Assembly: GCF_010091925.1 (NCBI RefSeq)
Contig: NZ_WVID01000003.1
Span: 62,001 to 126,000, forward strand
Length of the DNA: 64,000 nucleotides
Direction: 5' to 3'
Source: Nostoc sp. B(2019)
GTDB taxonomy: Bacteria; Cyanobacteriota; Cyanobacteriia; Cyanobacteriales; Nostocaceae
Shown here: one piece after another, positions 36,302 through 46,080 of the stretch
Numbering within the stretch: the stretch's first letter is position 1
Layout: every line of letters begins with the position of its first letter
Program-made: the position numbers and the translations under genes
Notes under the pieces: generated by a model
The model's input: only the letters and a program-made list of their open reading frames with translations
Told to the model about the DNA's origin: nothing
Databases searched by the model: none

Positions 36302-37588
36302 TTAATTCTTTACTGGCGTGGTAGTACCCCTAACAGCAGTTCGTTTACGTAATATTTCCACTGCTTTAGCGAATTGAGGATCTGCTAATGTACCGAGTTT
36401 CTCACGCTCGTTAAGCCACAAGTCCTGTCGCTGAGCATCGGTTAAATCCACCTTGACATCTGGATCAACGCCATGCTTGTTAATATCTTTACCACTAGGG
36501 GTATGGTATTTAGCAATTGTTACCGCCAATCCTGAGCCATCTTCTAGAGGACGCACTGATTGTACCAAGCCCTTACCAAAGGTTTGACTACCTACAACAG
36601 TGGCACGCTTATTATCTTGCAACGCTCCTGAGAGGATTTCGCTAGCACTGGCTGAACCTTTATCCACTAGCACCACCATTGGTCTATTCGTCAAAGCTCT
36701 GCCGTTGGCCTCTTCCCGCTCTTGCTCACCCTGACGGTCAATAGTAGAAACAATAGTGCCTCTATTGAGCCACATTCGAGCAATTTCTACACTAGAGAAT
36801 AGCAAACCACCTGGATTACCACGCAAATCTAGAATATACGCAGATACCTGCTTGGCTTCTAAATCTTTGATAGCGTTTTGCATTTCCTTTCCAGCATTAG
36901 CGCTAAACTGATTCAGGCGAATGTAGCCAATGTTGCCTGCTGGAGTTTGCTTTTGAGAATAGCGTACCGGATGAATTTCAATCCGCGCCCGTTTGATGTC
37001 AAACTGTCTTGTCTGACCATTACGCTGAATCATTAGGCTAACTTGCGTTCCTGCTTCACCTCGAATCAGTGATACCGCTTGGTTAGTATCCATTCCCTTA
37101 GTACTTTTGCCGTTGATGCTGAGGATGACATCCTTGGACAGAATCCCTGCTTTAAAAGCTGGTGTATCCTCAATTGGCGCAATTACAATCAGCTGCTTCG
37201 TTTTTTCATCCTGAGAAATTGTGATACCAATCCCTGTCAGTTCCCCAGAGGTATCAACTTGCATATTTTTGAATTCCTCTGGATCCATAAACCGGGTGTA
37301 TGGGTCTTCTAGCTTTTTGAGCATTTCCCGGATGGACTTATAAGCTTCCTGCTGATTAGTGTAGGACTTGCCCAAGTATTCTTTACGAACAGCCTGCCAA
37401 TCTACCTGATTAAAAGTGCCGTCTACGTAATTTCGGTATATAATTTGCCATACATCATCCACCAATGCCTTAGGACTTTCTTTAAATAAAGCCTGACCTC
37501 GCGAGTGAATGCCAAGACTAGTAACAGCAATTGTGGAGAGTGTCACTGCCGTAGCACCCAAAACAAGCCTACTTTTTGTAATCACCAT
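36302..37588 (-). CDS. carboxyl-terminal processing protease (S41, Ctp family)
   Basis: A 428-residue secreted serine protease. N-terminal hydrophobic export signal ('LVLGATAVTLSTIAVTSLGI'), a helical region, a PDZ domain ('IGITISQDEKTKQLIVIAPIEDTPAFKAGI'), and the catalytic S41 core with Ser in 'GSASASEILSGAL' and Lys in 'TFGKGLVQ'. Cyanobacteria have CtpA, which matures D1, and the CtpB/CtpC paralogues. I cannot tell which this is. The ATG at 37588 removes a 15-residue N-terminal extension and gives a better signal sequence. Confidence 0.9.
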   Translation of the reverse strand: MVITKSRLVLGATAVTLSTIAVTSLGIHSRGQALFKESPKALVDDVWQIIYRNYVDGTFNQVDWQAVRKEYLGKSYTNQQEAYKSIREMLKKLEDPYTRFMDPEEFKNMQVDTSGELTGIGITISQDEKTKQLIVIAPIEDTPAFKAGILSKDVILSINGKSTKGMDTNQAVSLIRGEAGTQVSLMIQRNGQTRQFDIKRARIEIHPVRYSQKQTPAGNIGYIRLNQFSANAGKEMQNAIKDLEAKQVSAYILDLRGNPGGLLFSSVEIARMWLNRGTIVSTIDRQGEQEREEANGRALTNRPMVVLVDKGSASASEILSGALQDNKRATVVGSQTFGKGLVQSVRPLEDGSGLAVTIAKYHTPSGKDINKHGVDPDVKVDLTDAQRQDLWLNEREKLGTLADPQFAKAVEILRKRTAVRGTTTPVKN

Positions 37589-37824
37589 AATGACAGCTGC
37601 GTCAGAGGGAAAATTTATAGTCAGTATGCTCAATCTAACACAGGGTAAACTGTACAGACCAAGTATGTGTTCTTAATTTAGACAAATTACTTGACAATCA
37701 GGCTACCTTAATGGTCGCCGCTACAAAGTTTCTAGGTATGGGGCATGGGGCATTGGGGAAAACCATCCCCTTACCCTTTAACCTTTTCCCCTCTTAAGAG
37801 TCCCCTCCCCAATCCCCAATCCCT

Positions 37825-39051
37825 TTAAGGCTCTACCCAGCGTTCATCTGCCTTTATTAGGTTGATTAATTCCTCTACACCTTTGTCTTCTGGGACTTTT
37901 TTAATTTCTTCTCGGCCACGATACAAAGAAATATAACCAGGGGTCTTGCCCACGTAGCCATAGTCAGCATCCGCCATTTCTCCTGGGCCATTGACAATAC
38001 AGCCCATAACTGCTATGTCTAACCCTGTCAAATGTTTAGTAGCTTCCCTGACTTTGTGTAGCACTTCTTCAAGGTTAAATAGAGTACGTCCACAGGAAGG
38101 ACAGGCGACATACTCCACCATTGTCTTCCGCAATCCCAAAGCTTGCAAAATGCTGTAGCAGACGGGAATTTCTTTTTCTGGTGCTTCTGTGAGTGAAACG
38201 CGAATTGTATCACCAATGCCATCAGCAAGTAATGTGGCAATACCAGCCGTAGATTTAATTCGCCCGTATTCACCATCACCTGCTTCGGTAACACCCAAAT
38301 GCAGCGGATAATCCATACCCAAGTCATCCATGCGTTTGGCTATTAGGCGGTACGCAGCTACCATCACGGGGACTCGCGAAGCTTTCATAGAAATTACTAA
38401 GTTGTGGAAGTCCAAAGATTCACAGATGCGAATGAATTCTATGGCAGATTCCGCCATCCCTTCTGGTGTGTCACCGTAGGTAAATAGCATCCTTTCTGCG
38501 AGAGAACCGTGATTTACCCCAATTCGCATCGATTTCCCTTGGTCACGTAAAGAAACTACCAGAGGTTCTAGGGTTTCGCGGATTTTTTCCCCAATTTCGT
38601 CAAATTCGGCTTTAGTGTATTCGGTTCTATTAATATTTGGTTTTTCAAACACATACAAACCTGGATTAATCCGCACTTTCTCTATGTGTTTGGCGACTTC
38701 CACAGCGATTTTCAGACCATTGTGATGCACATCAGCCACAATTGGCACGTCTCGGTAAGTTTTAATTAACTTTTGTTTAATTTCTGCTAGCGCTTTCGCG
38801 TGAGCCAGACTTGGTACAGTGACGCGGACAATTTCACAGCCAATTTCGTGCAGACGACGAATAGCAGCCACCGAACCATCAACATCAAGAGTATCTTCGT
38901 TGATCATCGACTGCACCACAACGGGGTAGCCACCTCCAATGGTGACATCTCCCACTTTTACCGGACGGGTTTTACGCCGCTTGATAGTTGTATCAAAAGT
39001 GGATTGGCTTGATGTGGTATTTGAAGTATTTACTGTGGGCAGAGTTTGCAT
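37825..39051 (-). CDS. ispG: 4-hydroxy-3-methylbut-2-en-1-yl diphosphate synthase
   Basis: A 408-residue MEP-pathway [4Fe-4S] enzyme producing HMBPP for isoprenoids. Visible features: '[22 protein letters not shown]', '[14 protein letters not shown]', '[13 protein letters not shown]', '[12 protein letters not shown]', and cluster cysteines in '[16 protein letters not shown]' and '[21 protein letters not shown]'. The ATG at 39051 is chosen; the 56-residue upstream extension lacks family similarity. In cyanobacteria it takes electrons from ferredoxin. Confidence 0.96.
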   Translation of the reverse strand: MQTLPTVNTSNTTSSQSTFDTTIKRRKTRPVKVGDVTIGGGYPVVVQSMINEDTLDVDGSVAAIRRLHEIGCEIVRVTVPSLAHAKALAEIKQKLIKTYRDVPIVADVHHNGLKIAVEVAKHIEKVRINPGLYVFEKPNINRTEYTKAEFDEIGEKIRETLEPLVVSLRDQGKSMRIGVNHGSLAERMLFTYGDTPEGMAESAIEFIRICESLDFHNLVISMKASRVPVMVAAYRLIAKRMDDLGMDYPLHLGVTEAGDGEYGRIKSTAGIATLLADGIGDTIRVSLTEAPEKEIPVCYSILQALGLRKTMVEYVACPSCGRTLFNLEEVLHKVREATKHLTGLDIAVMGCIVNGPGEMADADYGYVGKTPGYISLYRGREEIKKVPEDKGVEELINLIKADERWVEP

Positions 39052-39302
39052 AACCTGATTGAGTAAATTTGCTGTAGCTAAAATATCTGATTTGATAAAT
39101 CTCTGTTTCCCAGATTGCCACAGGTAGAGCTTTTTTGGACGATTAAGTAGAAAAAAAAAGGGAGAATGATACCAAATGAGAGACAACCAAGATATTGACA
39201 GGTTTTTCTCATCTCTCAAAAATATGTAACTTTAAGGTTTTTTAGCTGAGTGGCGTGAGTTGCGTTAGCATACCTCTTTTACTTAGCAGCGCTGATAATT
39301 CT

Positions 39303-40298
39303 ATGAATCCACCTTTCATACCTGTAATTCATTCAATTCCTAGCGGTGCAGCTTTGATTGCCACTGTACTCTACAAGTATCCAATTAACAAACCCCGTAG
39401 CTGCAAGTTATACAAACGAGGACTAAATGATACTTATTTAGTGGAAACTGAAGAAGAAAAGTATATTCTGCGAGTTTATCGGCGTGGCTGGAGAAATAAG
39501 CAAGATATTGATTTTGAACTGGAATTACTAGCGTTTTTGCATGAGCAAAAGCAGCCAGTTGCTTATCCTATTGCTAGAATTGACGGCGGTTTCACTACAG
39601 AAATTGCTGCACCGGAGGGAAAGCGCTATGTGGCTGTATTTTCTTATGCTTCTGGATATGCAGTTAATGGCAAGCTGGATACTAAACAAAGTTATATTTT
39701 GGGAGAGGTGCTAGCAGAAATTCATCAGGTGCTAGATGCTTTTAAAAGCAGCTTTAGTCGCCCCATATTAAATAATGAATACTTACTTGATTGGTCAATA
39801 ACATCAATTACACCTCTATACCAATACAGAAAAAAGGATCTTGATTTTATTCAGCAACAAATTGATAAAATTAAAAGCCAAATTGCAGTATTTGAGCTAC
39901 CTTTGTTAGCACCTGAATATGGAATCTGCATTGGTGATGTGCATTCAGGAAATGCTCATTTCACAGAACAAAATGAGCCTACATTATTTGACTTTGACCA
40001 ATGTGGCTATGGCTGGCGTGCTTTTGATATTGCAAAGTTTTTACATATAGCACTAAGGATGAAGATAGATATTACTGTCAAAAACAGTTTCTTAGAAGGT
40101 TATCAAGCCATTCGTGAACTGAGCGAGTCTGAACTGGCATCAATTCCTGTGTTTATCAAAGCTGCTCATATTTGGGTAATGGGAATTAATACAAATGCAG
40201 TTAGTGATGTTTTACCTCATGGGTGGTTTACGGATGATTGGCTTGATGAGCGGTTAGCGATGTTGAGAAGTTTAGATGATGCTAAATCTATATTTTAA
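39303..40298 (+). CDS. APH-family phosphotransferase (SrkA/homoserine kinase-like)
   Basis: A 331-residue small-molecule or protein kinase with the aminoglycoside phosphotransferase fold. 'RGLNDTYLVETEEEKYILRVYR' holds the ATP-binding Lys. 'CIGDVHSGNAHFTE' carries the catalytic Asp and Asn and 'LFDFDQCGYGWRAFDIA' the metal-binding Asp. The layout resembles stress-response kinase A and other APH proteins, not antibiotic-resistance enzymes in particular. Substrate unknown. The ATG at 39303 avoids a 16-residue unconserved extension. Confidence 0.8.
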   Translation: MNPPFIPVIHSIPSGAALIATVLYKYPINKPRSCKLYKRGLNDTYLVETEEEKYILRVYRRGWRNKQDIDFELELLAFLHEQKQPVAYPIARIDGGFTTEIAAPEGKRYVAVFSYASGYAVNGKLDTKQSYILGEVLAEIHQVLDAFKSSFSRPILNNEYLLDWSITSITPLYQYRKKDLDFIQQQIDKIKSQIAVFELPLLAPEYGICIGDVHSGNAHFTEQNEPTLFDFDQCGYGWRAFDIAKFLHIALRMKIDITVKNSFLEGYQAIRELSESELASIPVFIKAAHIWVMGINTNAVSDVLPHGWFTDDWLDERLAMLRSLDDAKSIF

Positions 40299-40344
40299 TA
40301 ATACAAATATACTATTGTAGATATGTGCAGATGCGAAGGGGATT

Positions 40345-40445
40345 AGAGGCGATGTCTGGCGACAAGCCGCTGACGCTCCTTCTCTGCGAGACGTTATGCG
40401 AACGTCGCTACCGCTTCGCTAATGCGTCTACGCGCACATCAACAG
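40345..40445. repeat. dispersed repeat upstream of the isochorismatase-like gene
   Basis: A GC-richer block with 'GACAAGCCGCTGACGCTCC' and 'CTCTGCGAGACGTTATGCG' fragments, of a type recurring in the window. It keeps a frame open in front of the next gene by chance. Confidence 0.55.
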
Positions 40446-40480
40446 CTAAATTAGACTTATCACCAAATTGTTTGACGCCC

Positions 40481-41515
40481 ATGCTAGAAAAAACTTCGAC
40501 ATTACCCATTCCCCAACACTTTAGCGCTGAAAAAGTCGGCGAAGTCTGGCGCATACCTTACCAAGAACGTGCAGCCGAAGCTGAAGCATGGGCGAAACAA
40601 AACGATATCAAACCAGCATCTTCTGACAAAACCCGCATTTGTCTACTTCTAATTGATGTCCAAAACACCTTCTGTATCCCCGGATTTGAATTATTTGTAG
40701 GAGGAAAATCTGGAACTGGGGCGGTAAATGACAATCAAAGATTGTGTGAATTTATCTATCGTAACTTGGGGGTAATTACGACAATCATACCCACACTGGA
40801 TACTCACACAGCAACGCAAATTTTTCATCCTATTTTTTGGGTTAATGCCGCCGGAGAACATCCCATACCAGCCGCTACCAGCATTACTCCAACAGACATT
40901 GAAAAAGGTATTTGGAAAGTTAATCCAGCAGTTGCTAATACTATTACTAATGGAGATTATGAATTATTAGAAAAACACGCTTACCACTATGTTAAGCAAC
41001 TAAGTGAAGACGGTAAATATCCCCTCACTGTTTGGCCTTATCATTCCATGTTGGGTGGTATTGGTCATGCTTTAGTTTCATCTGTGGAGGAAGCAATATT
41101 TTTTCACTGTATTGCTCGTCAAAGTCAGACGCAATTTGAAATTAAGGGGGAGAGTCCATTAACGGAAAACTATTCTATCTTACGTCCAGAGGTGTTGGAA
41201 GATTTTGAGCAACGTCCACTTGCTCAAAAAAACACAGGTCTAATTAAGCAACTTTTAGAATTTGATGCCGTAATTATTGGTGGTCAAGCTAAAAGTCACT
41301 GCGTCGCCTGGACAATTGACGATTTATTAACAGAAATTAAACAGGTAGATGCTACCTTTGCTCAAAAAGTCTATCTGCTAGAAGATTGCACTTCTCCCGT
41401 TGTCGTTCCCGGTATTGTAGACTACACAGAACAGGCAGATGCAGCATTTATAAGGTTTGCAGAAGCAGGAATGCACATAATAAAATCTACCGAACCTATC
41501 TCATTATTTCTTTAA
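40481..41515 (+). CDS. isochorismatase/nicotinamidase-like hydrolase
   Basis: A 344-residue cysteine hydrolase. The catalytic Asp is in 'CLLLIDVQNTFCIPG', the metal-binding pair in 'TLDTHTATQIFHP', and the nucleophilic Cys in 'IIGGQAKSHCVAWTI'. It is longer than nicotinamidases (about 200 residues) because of an insert between the metal site and the Cys. The substrate is unknown; nicotinamide is possible. The ATG at 40481 is chosen because the 52 upstream codons fall in dispersed repeat sequence. Confidence 0.82.
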   Translation: MLEKTSTLPIPQHFSAEKVGEVWRIPYQERAAEAEAWAKQNDIKPASSDKTRICLLLIDVQNTFCIPGFELFVGGKSGTGAVNDNQRLCEFIYRNLGVITTIIPTLDTHTATQIFHPIFWVNAAGEHPIPAATSITPTDIEKGIWKVNPAVANTITNGDYELLEKHAYHYVKQLSEDGKYPLTVWPYHSMLGGIGHALVSSVEEAIFFHCIARQSQTQFEIKGESPLTENYSILRPEVLEDFEQRPLAQKNTGLIKQLLEFDAVIIGGQAKSHCVAWTIDDLLTEIKQVDATFAQKVYLLEDCTSPVVVPGIVDYTEQADAAFIRFAEAGMHIIKSTEPISLFL

Positions 41516-41590
41516 ACCACAGGAACACAAAAATTTCCTCCGCGCTCCTTTGCGCTTACCTCTGCGTCCCTATGCGTTTCAAAACAAACC

Positions 41591-42481
41591 TCATTTCTTC
41601 AAATAACCCTTTGGATCTTCTGCTACCCAACCCAGAGATGAACTAGAACGCACTTCAAAATGAAGATGGGGTTGATTAGAAGTTGGTTTTCCACTAGTAC
41701 CTACTGTTCCCAGTAAGGCTCCTTCTTTGACTTGCTGACCAACGGTAACTTTGATACTGTCAAGTTGGGCATAGCGGCTTTGGAGTCCGCCACTGTGGTT
41801 AATGATGACCAATTTACCATAAGTACCTTGGTCATTAGCAAAGGCTACAGTTCCAGGAGCGATCGCTTCCACAGGAGTACCTACTGTTGCTAGTAAATCA
41901 ATACCGCTATGGAAGAAAACTTCACCTGTATTAGGATTAATTTGCCAACCATAAGGTAATACTACAGTTGCTACTTGTGCCAAGGGATAACCAGCCAGTG
42001 GGACACGGTTTTGCGTCCCTGTGTCAGTAGGCGAAGGAGACTTAGTTATAGAACCATTCGGCGACCAATTTATCCCTGGAACAAACACAATTCTGGGATC
42101 TTTTTGGCAGCCATTCACCTCAAACAATGTATCAGCACGGACTTTGTACCTTGTTGCTACTTGTCGCCAAGTTTGGCCGCGAGGCACTTCAACAACAATG
42201 CCGTTGTAGGGAGGAATCTGAAGTACGCTACCAACAGTAACAGCACCATTCTGCAAAGCTGGATTCATGCCGATAAGAGTTGTGGGAACGAGATTGTAGC
42301 GCTGGGCTATGCTCTCCAAAGTTTCGCCACGAGCGACTTTGTGGCGTTGAAAGCGAGATAAAGCTGGAGTTGGGCAATCCCCTACAGCAGCATCGGCGCT
42401 ATTCAAGCCTGGTAGTATGGATGCTAGCCCCAAAGCGCTGACTAAGCTACAGAGAAATAGTTGACGATAAGGTAAAGTCAT
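41591..42481 (-). CDS. LysM-M23 peptidoglycan endopeptidase
   Basis: A 296-residue exported protein. Signal peptide (about 1-32, ending SADAA), two LysM domains ('HKVARGETLESIAQRYNL' and 'VEVPRGQTWRQVATRYKV'), and an M23 zinc peptidase core with 'FFHSGIDLLATVGTPV', 'YGKLVIINHSGGLQSRYAQL' and 'PHLHFEV' holding the zinc and catalytic residues. It likely cuts or binds peptidoglycan in septum or cell-wall remodelling. All catalytic motifs are intact. Confidence 0.93.
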   Translation of the reverse strand: MTLPYRQLFLCSLVSALGLASILPGLNSADAAVGDCPTPALSRFQRHKVARGETLESIAQRYNLVPTTLIGMNPALQNGAVTVGSVLQIPPYNGIVVEVPRGQTWRQVATRYKVRADTLFEVNGCQKDPRIVFVPGINWSPNGSITKSPSPTDTGTQNRVPLAGYPLAQVATVVLPYGWQINPNTGEVFFHSGIDLLATVGTPVEAIAPGTVAFANDQGTYGKLVIINHSGGLQSRYAQLDSIKVTVGQQVKEGALLGTVGTSGKPTSNQPHLHFEVRSSSSLGWVAEDPKGYLKK

Positions 42482-42751
42482 GTATGTACGTCAAGAGGGC
42501 GTTAACTTTAGATTTTAGATGGGGAATCTAAGATCTGGGAGATTGGGGATTGGGTACTTAAGTAGGGTTGAGGGTACAGATTATTCTCTATCACTTGTCA
42601 TCTCAAGCCTCTCCCCTAACCATAATTTGTGATCCCCAATACCTCATCCAAAATCCTGCTAATTCTTATGTAAATTAACCTGTCCACTTGCCGTTTGCTT
42701 GACTACACTTAGAAATTAGCAACTGCATTGCTGTCCTTAAGCGTAATAATT

Positions 42752-43957
42752 ATGAATTTATCCTTAAAGCAACTGGCCATTTATCTATCTTTACTGACGA
42801 TTGGCGGCGGTGCAGGTTTGTTTGGCAGCCGCTATCTGCTACCGCAAAATCACTTGTTTCGGCGGCTGAAAAATGTCACAATGGCCTCGCCTCCAGAGTA
42901 TGTAGTTCCTAGTCCAGTCAACGGATCGATGGGAACTACTGGAGGAGATAATGTAAATTTTATTGCTACGGCAGTACAAAGAGTAGGGCCGGCGGTGGTA
43001 CGAATTAATGCCACGCGCAAAGTGGCAAATCCCATCTCTGACGCGTTGAAAAATCCCCTCTTACGTCGATTCTTTGGAGAGGATGAGCAACCAATTCCCC
43101 AAGAACGAATTGAGCGCGGTACAGGATCAGGATTTATTTTGAGCGAAAATGGAGAATTATTGACCAACGCTCATGTGGTGGCAGACACAGATACAGTACA
43201 AGTCACTCTCAAGGATGGGCGGACTTTTGAGGGTAGAGTGGCAGGAGTGGATGCTATGACAGATGTGGCAGTTGTGAAAATTAGAGCGAATGATTTGCCT
43301 ACAGTGAGGCTAGGCAATTCGCAAAACTTAATACCAGGACAGTGGGCGATCGCAATTGGTAATCCCCTAGGTTTAGATAATACTGTCACCATTGGCATCA
43401 TTAGCGCTACAGATCGTACCAGCGCCCAAGTTGGTGTTCCAGATAAGCGAGTTAGCTTTATCCAAACTGATGCTGCAATTAACCCTGGTAATTCTGGCGG
43501 GCCCTTATTAAACGCCCAAGGAGAAGTGATTGGCGTTAACACTGCTATCCGCGCTGATGCTCAAGGACTTGGCTTTGCTATCCCCATTGAAACCGCCGCC
43601 CGCATTGCTAGCGAACTGTTTACCAAAGGGCGCGTGGAACACCCTTTCTTGGGTATTGAAATGGCAGATCTTTCTCCAACCAAGAAACAGCAGATTAATC
43701 AAGAAAATCAGCTCAACATTCAGCAGGATGCTGGGATTGTGATTAAAGGAGTTCTAGACGATTCCCCAGCCAAGCAAGCAGGACTGCTCCCAGGAGATAT
43801 TATTCAAAAAGTTAACGGTAAAGCAGTCAAAACCTCAGCCCAAGTACAAAAGTTGGTAGAGTCCAGTTCAGTCGGAGACATCCTGGCGATCGAAGTCAAC
43901 CGCAGTGGAAAAATTCAAGCCTTCAAAGTGCAGTCAGGGACTTATCCCAAAAAGTAA
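42752..43957 (+). CDS. HtrA/Deg family serine protease with PDZ domain
   Basis: A 401-residue trypsin-like protease with an N-terminal membrane/export helix ('LAIYLSLLTIGGGAGLFG'). The catalytic triad is His in 'LTNAHVVADTD', Asp in 'AMTDVAVVKI' and Ser in 'INPGNSGGPLLNAQGEV'. One C-terminal PDZ domain covers about residues 300-395 ('GVLDDSPAKQAGLLPGDIIQKVNGK'). It belongs with the HhoA/HhoB/HtrA periplasmic proteases of cyanobacteria used in protein quality control. The ATG at 42752 is used. Confidence 0.93.
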   Translation: MNLSLKQLAIYLSLLTIGGGAGLFGSRYLLPQNHLFRRLKNVTMASPPEYVVPSPVNGSMGTTGGDNVNFIATAVQRVGPAVVRINATRKVANPISDALKNPLLRRFFGEDEQPIPQERIERGTGSGFILSENGELLTNAHVVADTDTVQVTLKDGRTFEGRVAGVDAMTDVAVVKIRANDLPTVRLGNSQNLIPGQWAIAIGNPLGLDNTVTIGIISATDRTSAQVGVPDKRVSFIQTDAAINPGNSGGPLLNAQGEVIGVNTAIRADAQGLGFAIPIETAARIASELFTKGRVEHPFLGIEMADLSPTKKQQINQENQLNIQQDAGIVIKGVLDDSPAKQAGLLPGDIIQKVNGKAVKTSAQVQKLVESSSVGDILAIEVNRSGKIQAFKVQSGTYPKK

Positions 43958-44014
43958 TCAAGAGTCATCTGCCCACAGTCAATATTCCAAAAACTTTTGA
44001 TTTTTGACTGTTAA

Positions 44015-44362
44015 TCATTGATTGTTAGACAAATTCTCTAACTGCATCCTTTGTTCCATCTGGCGCAGGAAATACCCCGTCATCATTGCCGATGCTAGAA
44101 GCCCAGCTAGGTTCTCCCGATCTGTTGTAATTTGCACATTGAAATTTTCTGCGGGGAGCATTCCCACTAGCCCTTGGACATTTTGCGAAATGATTTGTTT
44201 AATTTCGGGGCTGACAGATTGGGCTACGCGGGCTAAAACATCAGGAGACTGATGCTGTAGATATTTGAGCAACTGATTGGGGTATTCCTCAGAGTGGTCG
44301 TTCAGAAGTTGATTGGGGTGTTCCTCAGAGTTGTCATTCAGAAAGTCAGGATTAAACACCAT
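44015..44362 (-). CDS. DUF760 domain-containing protein
   Basis: A 115-residue cytoplasmic protein whose core ('LLKYLQHQSPDVLARVAQSVSPEIKQIISQNVQGL', 'ITTDRENLAGLLASAMMTGYFLRQMEQRMQLE') matches DUF760, found in cyanobacteria and plastids. The N-terminus has an internal duplication ('NDNSEEHPNQLL' and 'NDHSEEYPNQLL') coded by a 36-base-like direct repeat near 44265-44345. Function unknown. Confidence 0.8.
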   Translation of the reverse strand: MVFNPDFLNDNSEEHPNQLLNDHSEEYPNQLLKYLQHQSPDVLARVAQSVSPEIKQIISQNVQGLVGMLPAENFNVQITTDRENLAGLLASAMMTGYFLRQMEQRMQLENLSNNQ

Positions 44363-44578
44363 TGGCAGTTTTTTTTAGCTTAGTTGCTAATTCTACTCTA
44401 AACCATAGTACAAGGGTAGCGCATTCACCACGGGTATAAGTCCAGAAGATGAGAAGGCAGGGGAGCAGGGGAATTTTAGATTTTGGATTGAACAATCTAA
44501 AATCCAAAATTGAATGACCCTTGACCCTTTACCCTTTTACCTTTTCCCCGCTTTTCTATTCTCTATTCCCGACTTGCT

Positions 44579-45115
44579 TTATTCTGCTTTTGCTTCTAGT
44601 TCTAGTTCTAGTTCTAGTTGCTGTTCCTTCTGGCTGGTGGGGAATATTTGCGGGAGTTGCTCGATTTGGAAATACTGATGAAATTTTGGGGTTACTTGGA
44701 GCGAGTAGGAGCGAGAATCGCTGTCTCGGCGTTTCCGAACAAAACCGAGTTCTACGAGTTCCGGGACGTGTTGATATACTCCTGAGCCGCGCAGGTTAAT
44801 CAAGTCGCTTTGAAGTATGGGACTATTGAGGGCGATCGCTGCTAAAGTCCGCAATGCACCTAAACCTAATTCTACCGGTATCAGCGTTTGCACTAAGTCA
44901 TGAAAGTCAGACCGCAGTTGCAAACTGTAACCATTTGGGGTTTCTACTACTTCTAGGGCGCTATCTCGGCGGGCATAGTTGTCTATTAGTTCAATCATGC
45001 CTTCTTCAACTGTCGCGCGATCGCACGCGGCATACTCGGCGATTTCGCCGAGCGACAAGGGCTTACCCTTTAAATAGAGAATTGCTTCTATCTTCGTCGC
45101 TGTGGCTGTAATCAT
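44579..45115 (-). CDS. scpB: segregation and condensation protein ScpB
   Basis: A 178-residue winged-helix protein that with ScpA and SMC forms the chromosome condensin. Motifs: 'TKIEAILYLKGKPLSLGEIAEYA', 'ELGLGALRTLAAIALNSPILQSDLINLRGSGVYQHVPELVELGFV' and the second winged helix. The C-terminal 'QLELELELEAKAE' is coded by a hexanucleotide repeat (TTCTAG on the + strand, five copies at 44595-44620). scpA is not in the window. Confidence 0.9.
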   Translation of the reverse strand: MITATATKIEAILYLKGKPLSLGEIAEYAACDRATVEEGMIELIDNYARRDSALEVVETPNGYSLQLRSDFHDLVQTLIPVELGLGALRTLAAIALNSPILQSDLINLRGSGVYQHVPELVELGFVRKRRDSDSRSYSLQVTPKFHQYFQIEQLPQIFPTSQKEQQLELELELEAKAE

Positions 45116-45153
45116 TTAGTCATTAGTCATTAGTCATTGGTCATTGGTCACTA
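45112..45153. repeat. heptameric tandem repeat (TCATTAG/TCATTGG)n
   Basis: Five to six degenerate copies of a seven-base unit start at the scpB start codon and extend upstream of it. Typical short tandemly repeated repeat of heterocystous cyanobacteria. Confidence 0.75.
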
Positions 45154-45327
45154 GTTATTGACACCTGACAAAAGACGAGTTCCAAGTGTGTGGGATTATA
45201 TCTTAATTTATTCAAAAATGTCGAACAATATTTAAAATCGAATCAGTTAGTAGTTTATATTCAGGTGCAGGAAAGCCGGGAGATAAGGATGACAAGGTGA
45301 ATATGCCCCTCCGCTCCCCCACTCCCC

Positions 45328-46011
45328 TCACAAGCCTCTACTTCTGAGGATAAATTCTGCGATCGCTAAATCTTGGGGAGTGGTCACTTTCAAATTTGTC
45401 TCCTCTCCTTGGACAATTTGGACTTCAATGCCGCACCTTTCAAACAAAGCAGCATCGTCAGTTACTTCCCAGCCTAAACGAACACCTTCGGCGTGGCACT
45501 GTTTTAACAATTTGACATCAAATCCTTGGGGAGTTTGTGCCGCCCACAGTTGCCGTCGGTCTGGTGTACTCTGAATTAGGCCATTGTCATCGACAACTTT
45601 AATCGTATCTTTGACGGGCACAGCAGCAATCAAACCGGGACAGTGGCGAATGGCTTCGGCACAAGAGTTGAATAAATCTGGTGTGACAAGACATCTGGCT
45701 CCATCGTGAATTAACACTTGTTTTGCATCTGCTGGTAGCGCCTGCAAGCCGTTGTAAACTGATTCTTGGCGGGTGGAGCCTCCTTGAATCAGTTCCACTG
45801 GTTTAGTCAGCTTCAGATCGGCAAGAATTATTTTGAAGTCTGGCCAGTCAGTTGGTTGAGAAATAATTCCTATCCAACTGATTTTACTTGCTGCTTCTGC
45901 TGCTTTAAGAGTCCAAGCAATAATTGGCTGCGATCGCACTGTGAGTAGGAGTTTATTACGGTTACTCCCCATTCTTTTTCCGATTCCAGCTGCGGGAATT
46001 AGTAAATACAC
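45328..46011 (-). CDS. ispD: 2-C-methyl-D-erythritol 4-phosphate cytidylyltransferase
   Basis: A 227-residue MEP-pathway enzyme making CDP-ME. It has the CTP-binding 'LLIPAAGIGKRMGSNRNKLLL', then 'PIIAWTLKA', 'RQESVYNGLQALP', 'VLIHDGARCLVTPDL' and 'VTDDAALFERCGIEV'. The GTG at 46011, five bases after GAGGA, is the better start than a TTG four codons upstream. Together with ispG, this window holds two MEP-pathway genes, though not linked. Confidence 0.95.
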   Translation of the reverse strand: MYLLIPAAGIGKRMGSNRNKLLLTVRSQPIIAWTLKAAEAASKISWIGIISQPTDWPDFKIILADLKLTKPVELIQGGSTRQESVYNGLQALPADAKQVLIHDGARCLVTPDLFNSCAEAIRHCPGLIAAVPVKDTIKVVDDNGLIQSTPDRRQLWAAQTPQGFDVKLLKQCHAEGVRLGWEVTDDAALFERCGIEVQIVQGEETNLKVTTPQDLAIAEFILRSRGL

Positions 46012-46080
46012 AGAATTCCTCAATCTTTAAGCTATATATTTTCCCCTAAAATAAGGAGCGAGTAAGCATCAATAAATATT

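Noticed and set aside
39303-40298. Aminoglycoside resistance gene
   Set aside because: Only the general APH kinase fold is supported; context and sequence resemble a housekeeping or stress kinase.
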